Source of the DNA: HGM04593 sp045591315
Lineage (GTDB): Bacteria; Bacteroidota; Bacteroidia; Bacteroidales; Bacteroidaceae
Direction: 5' to 3'
Assembly: GCA_045591315.1 (NCBI GenBank)
Contig: JAZNSN010000045.1
Span: 26,217 to 90,216 of the forward strand
Length of the DNA: 64,000 nucleotides
The position numbers and the translations under genes are program-made. The notes under the pieces were generated by a model. It did no database searches. It saw only the letters and a list, made by a program, of their open reading frames with translations, and had not been told where the DNA came from. This document shows, piece by piece, positions 50,939-58,589 of this stretch; the stretch's first letter is position 1; the number at the start of each line of letters is the position of its first letter.

Positions 50939-52726
50939 ATGAAAAAATATATAATGCTAGCAGGCTCACTATTCTTTGCCGCAACGGCAATGCAATCGTG
51001 TCTCGACTACGACGATCCTGGTGATGAGGCGAGTTTGAATATGATGCAGACAGAAACAACCCATTATGTAGGAAACGTTGACCATATTCCATACCTCAAC
51101 CAGCCGACTGAGGAGGGCGTACAGGCAGCAATTGACACATTGCAGAACCAATACATGTATTTCGGCCAGTGCCTCAGCGGTATCTACATGATGCGAGGAG
51201 GAAAGGAAGGACAGCTTCCCGGCGACCATGCCTACCAGCGCCAGTACAGCCTTGGACCGGACCTCTATGCACAGTACTTTACAGTTCCTCACAAGGACTT
51301 CATGTACGGAACATTGACTTCGACATACAACATTTCCGCAGAGTTCAACGGCGGCCCTCTCGGTGCATACACAATGGCAAAGAACGCGTTCATGCCAATG
51401 CTCAATCACCCGCTGATAGACTCTCTTCCTGAGATTAAGGCCATAAACCTGCTATACTATTGCTTGATAGCGCAGGAGCAGGCCGACTTGTCAGGACCTT
51501 ACACATACCTTGAAGACAAGAAGAATTCACAGGAACCTGAAGAGTACAATGATGTCAAGACAATCTACTACGGTATTGTAGAGAACATCGATACCATCGT
51601 TGCTTGCTTGAAGCACTTCGAGACACGCCCCGACTGGTACAAGGAGCAGATTCTGACAATTGTTGCCGAGAACTTCACAACATGCTATGGCGAAGAGTCT
51701 GGTCTTAACTCATACATAAAGTTTGCAAACTCATTGAAGCTCCGTATGGCTATGCACGTTGTCAAGGTAGAGCCAGGAACAGCACGCAGATGGGCTGAGG
51801 AAGCTGTAAGAGACGGAGTCATTGAGGACCCGTATGAACAGCACGGTGTATTCCCTGTAATCAACCAATTTACACACCCCATTGCAAACATTGCAAACGG
51901 TTGGGGCGACCTCCGCTTGTGCGCTTCATTCGAAAGCTTGCTTATGAGCCTTAACCACCCTTATTCGAAATATCTCTTCCTGCCGAACAGCAATGACATC
52001 CCTAACAGAAAGACAGGTGAAGTATTGCCTGCAGGTTCACGAATATGCGGTATTCGTGCAGGTGTCCTTGTCGGTGACGGACAGACATACGCCCTCAACA
52101 AACGTCAGGCATATTCAACTATAAGCACAGAGGTCATTGCCAGCAAGCGTTGCCCTATATATTTTATCAAATTGGCCGAAGTTTACTTCTTGCGTGCAGA
52201 AGGTGCACTCCGTGGATGGGACATGGGCGGTGATGCAGAGTACTTCTATAATCTCGGTATCGACAATGCATACATTGAAGACCCAGGCTCCGGCTCACAG
52301 TACGCAAACTACCTGGATGAATACAAGGCCTTGTCAAAACCAATCAAATACGAAAGCATTGACCCGATGGGTGACGGAGCTCCATGGCCAAGCGTGACAA
52401 AGATCGGTGTTGCATGGAACAACGGCGACGACAAGGAGACAAAGCTCGAAAAGATCATTACACAGAAGTACATTGCACTATTCCCTCTATCAACAGAGGC
52501 ATGGACAGAGATGCGCCGTACAGGTTACCCGAAGATGTTCCCGGTTCTTAACGCCGATGACGGTGACGGTTCTATCAACCAGGGTGATATGATAAGAAGA
52601 ATTCCTTGGGTTCCGACAGACCCGGTTGCAGCGAATATGGTTGAATACAGCGGTATTCCTGCACTTGGAGGCCCGGACGAACAGGCAACTCGCCTATGGT
52701 GGGATGTTGAAGGACCGAACTTCTAA
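50939..52726 (+). CDS. SusD/RagB-like outer membrane lipoprotein
   Basis: The surface lid that captures ligand for the SusC channel. The 595-residue lipoprotein has a lipobox Cys in AATAMQSCLDYDDP (C21). The N-terminal helical TPR-like half includes AKNAFMPMLNHPLIDSLPEIKAINLLYYCLIAQEQADLSGPYTYLEDKK and YGIVENIDTIVACLKHFE; KFANSLKLRMAMHVVKVEPGTARRWAEEAV is the conserved central SusD segment. The C-terminal part includes FIKLAEVYFLRAEGALRGWDMGG and IITQKYIALFPLSTEAWTEMRRTGYPKMFP, typical of the SusD-like_2 branch. It is 42 nt from susC, same transcript; a strong terminator follows. Confidence 0.93.
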   Translation: MKKYIMLAGSLFFAATAMQSCLDYDDPGDEASLNMMQTETTHYVGNVDHIPYLNQPTEEGVQAAIDTLQNQYMYFGQCLSGIYMMRGGKEGQLPGDHAYQRQYSLGPDLYAQYFTVPHKDFMYGTLTSTYNISAEFNGGPLGAYTMAKNAFMPMLNHPLIDSLPEIKAINLLYYCLIAQEQADLSGPYTYLEDKKNSQEPEEYNDVKTIYYGIVENIDTIVACLKHFETRPDWYKEQILTIVAENFTTCYGEESGLNSYIKFANSLKLRMAMHVVKVEPGTARRWAEEAVRDGVIEDPYEQHGVFPVINQFTHPIANIANGWGDLRLCASFESLLMSLNHPYSKYLFLPNSNDIPNRKTGEVLPAGSRICGIRAGVLVGDGQTYALNKRQAYSTISTEVIASKRCPIYFIKLAEVYFLRAEGALRGWDMGGDAEYFYNLGIDNAYIEDPGSGSQYANYLDEYKALSKPIKYESIDPMGDGAPWPSVTKIGVAWNNGDDKETKLEKIITQKYIALFPLSTEAWTEMRRTGYPKMFPVLNADDGDGSINQGDMIRRIPWVPTDPVAANMVEYSGIPALGGPDEQATRLWWDVEGPNF

Positions 52727-52735
52727 GACATAACA

Positions 52736-52779
52736 ACACAAAAAAGGACCTCTTGCCATGAAGAGGTCCTTTTTTGTGT
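52736..52779 (+). terminator. Terminator after susD
   Basis: A 19-bp perfect stem (52736-52754 with 52761-52779), with a six-A/six-T section near its base and a 6-nt loop. It separates susCD from the GH85-like gene. Confidence 0.92.
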
Positions 52780-52908
52780 GTAAGATGACTTTTTAAAAAC
52801 CGTATCATCATACTGCAGATATACTGATTCAGAAAGCCGTGTTCCGGAAAGAACTATAAAATTGATAAAATTTATCCAGGAATATCCTATTTTTACCAAT
52901 AAAACAAC

Positions 52909-52916
52909 TATATTTG
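52909..52916 (+). promoter_or_regulatory. -7 box for the GH85-like gene
   Basis: TATATTTG, exact -7 match, no TTTG at -33. With it the enzyme gene would have a separate transcript and a leader of about 150 nt. Confidence 0.45.
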
Positions 52917-52922
52917 CTTTGA

Positions 52923-53076
52923 TATATATTGCATAAAATGTCAGCGAAATAACATATCGCAAGCATGTAGGCTTCTTTATGCAAAAATTAACAGCAGACA
53001 AGGCATTTGACATGTATTTTATCGGCAAAAACAGAATTGAGATAAATATTTTATACTAACCATTAAAAGCAAATCT
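52923..53076 (+). promoter_or_regulatory. Structured leader of the GH85-like gene
   Basis: About 150 nt without a gene. TTGCATAAA (52929-52937) and TTTATGCAA (52976-52984) are perfect 9-bp complements that enclose a smaller GCGA/TCGC pair, so the mRNA start could fold into one long stem. With the terminator at 52736-52779 this is what the 350-nt gap from 52727 to 53076 holds. Confidence 0.4.
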
Positions 53077-56000
53077 ATGAAAAAGATTTACATGATGTTC
53101 TTCACTTTCCTGTGCATGGCATTCTCAGTACAGGCAGCAAAGGTGACTGATTTGTCACAGTTGAGCAATGACAAGCTCTACACGATTCGTTCGGAGCGTG
53201 CGTTCTTGTTGTATCATTCAGGTACTCTTGCCTCAAGCAACGGCATGACGGTAACAGGCATTACACGCAACCCACAGGACCCGAACCAGCAGTTCCGTAT
53301 CGAGAAGAGCGGTTCATCCTACCTTCTCTACAGCGTTGGTGCAGGCAAGTACGTTATGTGTTCGTCTGCTAACACCATAACATTCAACGCAACCCGCGGT
53401 CACAACCTCACAATTTCTAATACAGGCAACGCAACATATCCTTGGAAGCTTAAGCTTGGAAATTTCTACCTCAACTCACAGGATCCCGACCAGACTGATA
53501 CAGGTCTTGTTGTTAACACCTATTCAACAACTGATGCCGGCAACAGCTACACTATTGAAGAGGTAACAGACGACGAGACCGGAGGAGGAGAAGGCGGTTC
53601 TTCAGCTTCAACAGACGAAGTCTATGACTTTACAGGTTTTGGAGTAGAGGCACTGCTTGAACTTTTCTACAATGTACTCCAGGATGGCCGTAACTACCCG
53701 ACAGCTGCAGAATTCGCTGCAGCCGGTATCCAGGCATCGGACATCGCTTTCATTCGTTCACACGTTCGCCGTGCAGAAATAATGAGCCGTGCCGACCGTT
53801 TGAGGACCAGCACCTTTGAGAGAAGAAACCTTTTCATGAACGTTCCGATGGATTACGGTAAGGATGGTGCAGTAGGCTACCCTGAAGCAAAGTTCAATGC
53901 CGACGTATTCTCTATGTGGCAATACACAAACCTCTTCGGTTCTTGGAACCACGGATTCTTCCAGGCTCCCGGTGCTTGGGTAGATGCAGCTCACCGCAAC
54001 GGTACCAACATCATGAGCGGTATCGCATTCTTCGAGAGCTGGACAGGCGACGGTGACAAAGTGTTCAGCGCGATGATTACAAAGAAGGAGAGCGACGGCA
54101 CTTACAGATATGTGAAGCCTCTTATCAACATTCTGATGTTCTTCGGTGCCGACGGTATCAACTACAACTGGGAGGACAACAGCTGGGGCAATGCAGATAT
54201 AGTAGCATTCCACAAGGCCCTTTGGGCTCGTGCAAAAGAGGTTGGCTTCGACAACTACCGTAGTGCAATCTATACAGGCACATCAGAACTCACTAGCGGT
54301 TCATCTTCTATCGATGCCCTCTACGGCACAACTGCAAACGGCAGAACGCACGACCTGATGCTCAACTACCAGGCTAACGACATTGCATACAACCTCGGTT
54401 CTACATACAATGCTGTTGCTGCCGCAAACGGCGGTTATGCCGACGACCTTTATGCAGGTGTTTGGATGGCCAGCATGGACCGTCTCTGGACAAACCTTGA
54501 GGGCAACAACTGCGGTATCTGCCTTTGGGGTGAGCACGACCAGAGCCGTTTCTACAGTTTCAACGCCGGTGACGGTGTATATGACATCCAGGGCAATTAC
54601 CAGAGATTGCTTGAGCGTGGTTTCTCCGGTGGTAACCGCAACCCGGCAAACTTGCCTGCACTGAGCAACAGCGGCAACAACTGGGTAGCTGCAGACGGCA
54701 AGCAGCCATTGCAGACATTTGCCGGCATGGCACACTGGATTCCTGAACGTTCAGCAATCCAGGGCAACCTCCCGTTCGGCACACACTTTACACTCGGCAA
54801 CGGCGACCGCTACTTCTTCAAAGGCAAGATGGCCCACAAGAGCGGGTGGTACAACATGGGTTCACAGGATATCGTTCCTACATACCGTTGGTTGCGTTAC
54901 AAGAGCAATACTACAACAGTAAGTACTGACGTTGAAGTAAACTACACACACCTTGATGCATACACTGGAGGTTCTTGTATAGAGCTTACAGGTGCTGCGA
55001 CATCAACAGGTACAGACATCATCCTTTACAAGACATCACTCAAGGCCGGTGCCGGTGCATACGCAAAGGTAGCAGTAAAGACCTTGAAGAACGTACAGGC
55101 AACCAATCTCTATCTTATCGTAAAGAAGCAGGGCAGCACTGCTTGGCAGGAGTATGCAGTAGGCAATGTTTCAGGCAATACATGGGAAGAGAAGAAGTTC
55201 AGCCTCACCGGCATTGCAGAAGGCGATGTCATCGAGCGTATCGGCCTTCGTGTAAAGGGCAACAACAGCGACTACCAGCTCTATGTAGGAAAACTCGAAA
55301 TCAATGATGACGTGTGGGTTGACCCGGCTGCAGTCAAGGACCTTGTTGCAGAAGTAAAGAACGAGACTAAGACATCCATGAACCTGAAGCTGCACTGGAA
55401 CGTCGAGGCACAAGCCAAAACACGTGCCGATTGGGGATTGGTTTACAACGACGAGGCAAACATCAGCCACTTCGAAATCATGTACAAGGTTGGTGAGGAC
55501 GGCAAAGTTGCACAGGTGGGTACAACATCACAGTGGGCAACATTCATTGGCAACATTGAATTCGAGAGCGTTAACGACGTTCCGTTCATTGGTGTACGCT
55601 CTGTTTCTACAGACCTCAAGACATACTCACCAATTGTTTGGGTTGAGGTTCCACGCGCTCCACAGGCAGACCTGCCAGAAAAAGTTGAGGAAGATTCATA
55701 CGGCATAAGCCAGATCGACCCTGCTTCAAGCGGCATTGATAACGCACGTACACAGCGTTATGTTGACCTTGTTACAACTACAGGCGCAACACAGAACCTG
55801 AACTATACAGCAAGCAGCCCGGTTGCAGACGGCACACAGTATGCCGATGCACGCGACCATCTCCTTATAATCAATCAGGGACAGACAGTTACCATGACTA
55901 TCAGAGGTGCAAACTATGATGACGGTCTTAAATGGTGCTACGGCGGTGGCTGGCTCGACCTTAACGGCAGCGGCGACTTCGACCACCCGCTTCCTGTAGA

Positions 56001-56562
56001 GAGAACTGCAGCTGAGATAGGCAAGGGCATCACAGAAGTTGATCCGGAGGGAGAACGTATCTTCTTTGTCGGAACACACGAGTCCGCAACACCGGCTATC
56101 CAGAACCCAGGTATCACATTTACATTCAACGTACCGTCAGATGCAACTCCTGGCGACAGCCGTTTGCGCATTGTATTCTCTGATGCATGGTTTGCAGGTG
56201 CATTTAACCCTACAGGCCTGACAAACAAGGGCTTTACAATTGACTTCAGCGTGAAGATTACCGGTACTAACCCAGGCCGTAAGGCAGCTGACACACGCGA
56301 TCAGGGTGTTGCTGATGAACCGGACTGCCTTGAGGGCAACACATCTGTTGAGGAAGTTATCGGCGGTGAAATCTCTACTGTAGAGGCCGGCGATGGCACC
56401 ATCGACTTCAGCAATGCAGACAAGGCATGGATCTACACAGCAGACGGCAAGCTCGTTGAATATGTAGAGAACCCGACATCCATTGCAGCACAGACAGGTG
56501 TTTACATTGTCAAGATGCAGAAGGGAAGCGTTATCCGCTCAGACAAAGTTCTTGTTAAATAA
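53077..56562 (+). CDS. Secreted GH85-like endo-beta-N-acetylglucosaminidase with T9SS tail
   Basis: Probably cuts the GlcNAc-GlcNAc core bond of N-glycans. The 1161 residues comprise a signal peptide (1-21), a beta-trefoil/ricin-like block (about 25-165) with NQQFRI, a Gly-rich linker (DETGGGEGGSS), and the catalytic barrel (about 180-600). Then come a beta-sandwich (about 615-755), a fibronectin-III-like part (about 760-870), a GEVED-like domain (WLDLNGSGDFDHPLPVE, about 880-1060) and a T9SS type A sorting tail (AWIYTADGKLVEY to GVYIVKMQKGSVIRSDKVLVK). In the barrel, FQAPGAWVDAAHRNGTNIMSG and FFGADGINYNWED match GH85, with the N-x-E pair as N364/E366 (asparagine orienting the oxazoline, Glu as acid/base). 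GH85 assignment is by motif and could be a distant clade. It follows susCD and its tail implies export through SprA. Confidence 0.8.
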   Translation: MKKIYMMFFTFLCMAFSVQAAKVTDLSQLSNDKLYTIRSERAFLLYHSGTLASSNGMTVTGITRNPQDPNQQFRIEKSGSSYLLYSVGAGKYVMCSSANTITFNATRGHNLTISNTGNATYPWKLKLGNFYLNSQDPDQTDTGLVVNTYSTTDAGNSYTIEEVTDDETGGGEGGSSASTDEVYDFTGFGVEALLELFYNVLQDGRNYPTAAEFAAAGIQASDIAFIRSHVRRAEIMSRADRLRTSTFERRNLFMNVPMDYGKDGAVGYPEAKFNADVFSMWQYTNLFGSWNHGFFQAPGAWVDAAHRNGTNIMSGIAFFESWTGDGDKVFSAMITKKESDGTYRYVKPLINILMFFGADGINYNWEDNSWGNADIVAFHKALWARAKEVGFDNYRSAIYTGTSELTSGSSSIDALYGTTANGRTHDLMLNYQANDIAYNLGSTYNAVAAANGGYADDLYAGVWMASMDRLWTNLEGNNCGICLWGEHDQSRFYSFNAGDGVYDIQGNYQRLLERGFSGGNRNPANLPALSNSGNNWVAADGKQPLQTFAGMAHWIPERSAIQGNLPFGTHFTLGNGDRYFFKGKMAHKSGWYNMGSQDIVPTYRWLRYKSNTTTVSTDVEVNYTHLDAYTGGSCIELTGAATSTGTDIILYKTSLKAGAGAYAKVAVKTLKNVQATNLYLIVKKQGSTAWQEYAVGNVSGNTWEEKKFSLTGIAEGDVIERIGLRVKGNNSDYQLYVGKLEINDDVWVDPAAVKDLVAEVKNETKTSMNLKLHWNVEAQAKTRADWGLVYNDEANISHFEIMYKVGEDGKVAQVGTTSQWATFIGNIEFESVNDVPFIGVRSVSTDLKTYSPIVWVEVPRAPQADLPEKVEEDSYGISQIDPASSGIDNARTQRYVDLVTTTGATQNLNYTASSPVADGTQYADARDHLLIINQGQTVTMTIRGANYDDGLKWCYGGGWLDLNGSGDFDHPLPVERTAAEIGKGITEVDPEGERIFFVGTHESATPAIQNPGITFTFNVPSDATPGDSRLRIVFSDAWFAGAFNPTGLTNKGFTIDFSVKITGTNPGRKAADTRDQGVADEPDCLEGNTSVEEVIGGEISTVEAGDGTIDFSNADKAWIYTADGKLVEYVENPTSIAAQTGVYIVKMQKGSVIRSDKVLVK

Positions 56563-56584
56563 GAATATATCTGATACTTTTACA

Positions 56585-56618
56585 ATCAAGGGTTGCATCA
56601 ATTGATGCAACCCTTGAT
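56585..56618 (+). terminator. Terminator after the GH85-like gene
   Basis: A perfect 16-bp stem (56585-56600 with 56603-56618), nearly a continuous palindrome, 22 nt after the stop codon. Confidence 0.8.
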
Positions 56619-56635
56619 GTATTTCTGGGCACCCT

Positions 56636-56666
56636 TTTGACAATATCTCATTTTTACATACCTTTG
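56636..56666 (+). promoter_or_regulatory. Promoter of the NhaC-like antiporter gene
   Basis: TTTG (56636-56639), 19 nt, TACCTTTG (56659-56666): full match; ATG is 25 nt downstream. Confidence 0.75.
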
Positions 56667-56691
56667 CACAAGAACCATACCACACAACAAC

Positions 56692-57975
56692 ATGCAGAAA
56701 CTCAATGCACTCCGCGGGCTATTCGCCATCTCCCCAATAATAGTGCTGCTTACAGTATATCTTTGCGGTTCAATAATAGCCGGTGATTTCTACCGAATAC
56801 CCATTGCTGTAGCATTCCTTGTTGCGGCGATATATGCAATTGCCATTGCAAAGGAAGGAAGCATAAACGAAAGAATCGACACTTTTTCCAAAGGTGCTGC
56901 GAACACCCGCATTATGTACATGGTGTGGATATTCGTGCTTGCAGGAGCCTTTGCCAAGACAACCGAGGCCATGGGAGCCATAGATGCGACCGTGGCAGTG
57001 GCAAGAAGCACGATACCTGCAAACTACCTCCCGGCCGGCATATTCATTGCAAGCTGCTTCGTTTCGCTTTCAATAGGCACATCGGTAGGAACCATAGTCG
57101 CGCTCACGCCCGTTGTCACCACTCTGGCCGGGCAGATTGGATGCGACACTGCGTGGATGGTAGCCATTGTCGTGGGAGGAGCCTTCTTCGGCGACAACCT
57201 GTCATTCATTTCGGATACAACCATTGCTGCGACTCAGACACAAGGCTGCTCCATGAGAAGCAAGTTCTACTCGAACATACTTCTGGTTGCTCCGGCAGCA
57301 ATCGTAGCCCTGCTGATATACGCATTCAGCGGTAACAGCATAGGAACGGCAGAAGCGCCAACAGTAACTGTTACAGAAATGCTCAAGTGCTTGCCATACA
57401 TAATTGTGATAGCTGTAGCCCTTATTGGGGTGAATGTACTTGCCGTGCTTGCATTGGGCATTGTTTCGGCAGCTATATTGGGAATTGCATACGGAAGTTT
57501 CAGCTGTATTGAGCTGTGCACGCATATCGGGAACGGCATCATGTCAATGGGAGAGCTGATAATAGTCACCATGCTTGCAGGAGGAGTGCTTGAGATGGTG
57601 CGCCTGAACGGAGGAATAGATTACCTGATACAGCTCACTACAGCCAGGATAAAATCGAAGAGAGGTGCAGAGTGTGCCATTACAGGGCTGACAGCACTCG
57701 CCAATATCTGCACTGCGAACAACACCATAGCTATTCTGTCGGCCGGTGAGATATCGCGCGACATAGCTAAGGAGTTCAAGATTTCGCCCCGCCGTTCGGC
57801 AAGCCTCATGGACACGGCATCGTGCTTCGTGCAGGGCATAATCCCCTACGGAGCACAGCTGCTCATGGCTTCGGGTCTGGCACTTGTCTCACCGATAGAG
57901 ATTATTCCGCACCTCTACTACCCCATGTGCGTTGGAGCAGCAATAGCAGTTTCAATAATTATAAGAAAGAGCTAA
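56692..57975 (+). CDS. Na+/H+ antiporter NhaC family membrane protein
   Basis: A 427-residue inner-membrane protein with about eleven to twelve predicted spans from residue 10 to the end, of the NhaC/Na+-H+ antiporter superfamily. Family features include LSIGTSVGTIVALTPVVTTLA, the conserved VVGGAFFGDNLSFISDTTIAATQTQGC (about 160-186) and LANICTANNTIAILSAGEISRDIAKEFKISPRRSASLMDTASCFVQGIIPYGAQLL. Members exchange Na+ for H+ or, in some cases, amino- or organic acids; this one cannot be assigned. It stands alone with its own promoter and a terminator shared with rpsO. Confidence 0.88.
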   Translation: MQKLNALRGLFAISPIIVLLTVYLCGSIIAGDFYRIPIAVAFLVAAIYAIAIAKEGSINERIDTFSKGAANTRIMYMVWIFVLAGAFAKTTEAMGAIDATVAVARSTIPANYLPAGIFIASCFVSLSIGTSVGTIVALTPVVTTLAGQIGCDTAWMVAIVVGGAFFGDNLSFISDTTIAATQTQGCSMRSKFYSNILLVAPAAIVALLIYAFSGNSIGTAEAPTVTVTEMLKCLPYIIVIAVALIGVNVLAVLALGIVSAAILGIAYGSFSCIELCTHIGNGIMSMGELIIVTMLAGGVLEMVRLNGGIDYLIQLTTARIKSKRGAECAITGLTALANICTANNTIAILSAGEISRDIAKEFKISPRRSASLMDTASCFVQGIIPYGAQLLMASGLALVSPIEIIPHLYYPMCVGAAIAVSIIIRKS

Positions 57976-57982
57976 AAAAACA

Positions 57983-58016
57983 AAAAGGGAGGTTTTCAAT
58001 TGAAAACCTCCCTTTT
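57983..58016. terminator. Bidirectional terminator, nhaC-like / rpsO
   Basis: A perfect 34-bp palindrome (17-bp arms meeting at CAATTG), A-rich on the left and T-rich on the right, between convergent genes. Confidence 0.88.
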
Positions 58017-58034
58017 AAACTTTCCTGGCGCAGA

Positions 58035-58304
58035 TTATCTACGCAAGCCAAGCTTAGCAACAATTGCACGGTAACGGTTGATGTCACGGCTCTTAAGATA
58101 GTTAAGAAGCGCACGACGCTTACCTACCAACATTGTCAAAGCTCTCTGTGTGCTATAGTCTTTACGGTTAGCCTTAAGGTGCTCCGTCAAATGGGCAATA
58201 CGGTAAGAGAACAATGCAATCTGGCTCTCTGCTGAACCAGTATCAGTGTTAGACGTTCCGTATGTGCCAAAGATCTCTTTCTTTTTTTCTGAATCCAAAT
58301 ACAT
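58035..58304 (-). CDS. rpsO: 30S ribosomal protein S15
   Basis: Binds the central domain of 16S rRNA and bridge B4. The 89 residues are the normal length, with the conserved TGSAESQIALFSYRIAHLTEHLKANRKDYSTQRAL and VGKRRALLNYLKSRDINRYRAIVAKLGLRR. It stands alone, as often in bacteria. The leader (58305 to about 58380) can form two compact hairpins, in line with the autoregulation by S15 known in several bacteria. Confidence 0.98.
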   Translation of the reverse strand: MYLDSEKKKEIFGTYGTSNTDTGSAESQIALFSYRIAHLTEHLKANRKDYSTQRALTMLVGKRRALLNYLKSRDINRYRAIVAKLGLRR

Positions 58305-58380
58305 AGATTTAAGGTTTTAAATTGTTAGAAAATCATTTGGCCGACAAATGAATGCGCCATAGCGCACTATGTTGCCAACG
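58305..58380 (-). promoter_or_regulatory. Structured leader of rpsO
   Basis: On the minus strand CATTTG-TCGGC-CAAATG forms one hairpin about 30 nt before the ATG, and just upstream CATAG-TGCG-CTATG competes with GCGC-TATG-GCGC. Alternating structures of this kind are typical of r-protein leaders; the S15 site itself is not proven. Confidence 0.45.
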
Positions 58381-58386
58381 CGGGTG

Positions 58387-58417
58387 CAAAGATACAACCT
58401 TTTTTCGGATTGGCAAC
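58387..58417 (-). promoter_or_regulatory. Promoter of rpsO
   Basis: Minus strand GTTG (58414-58417), 19 nt, TATCTTTG (58387-58394). Confidence 0.65.
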
Positions 58418-58543
58418 CACATTCGCACAAAATTTTAAAAGAGCTGTAATCCGCAAGGCTGCCGGAAGACCCACTTTTGAACTATTTATAGCTTTAACAA
58501 TATACTAAATGCCTTTTTATTAAAAATTTCCGCCGTTTTGTTG

Positions 58544-58551
58544 TAACTTTG
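58544..58551 (+). promoter_or_regulatory. -7 box for typA
   Basis: TAACTTTG followed by CAG, exact match, 38 nt before the ATG; the A/T-rich stretch upstream has no TTTG at -33. Confidence 0.5.
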
Positions 58552-58589
58552 CAGATTGAAAGATACGAAACAAGATTTACATAATTCAT

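Noticed and set aside
52800..52900. Possible small gene between susD and the GH85-like gene
   Set aside because: The only frame there runs antisense through the susD terminator and has no plausible start context.
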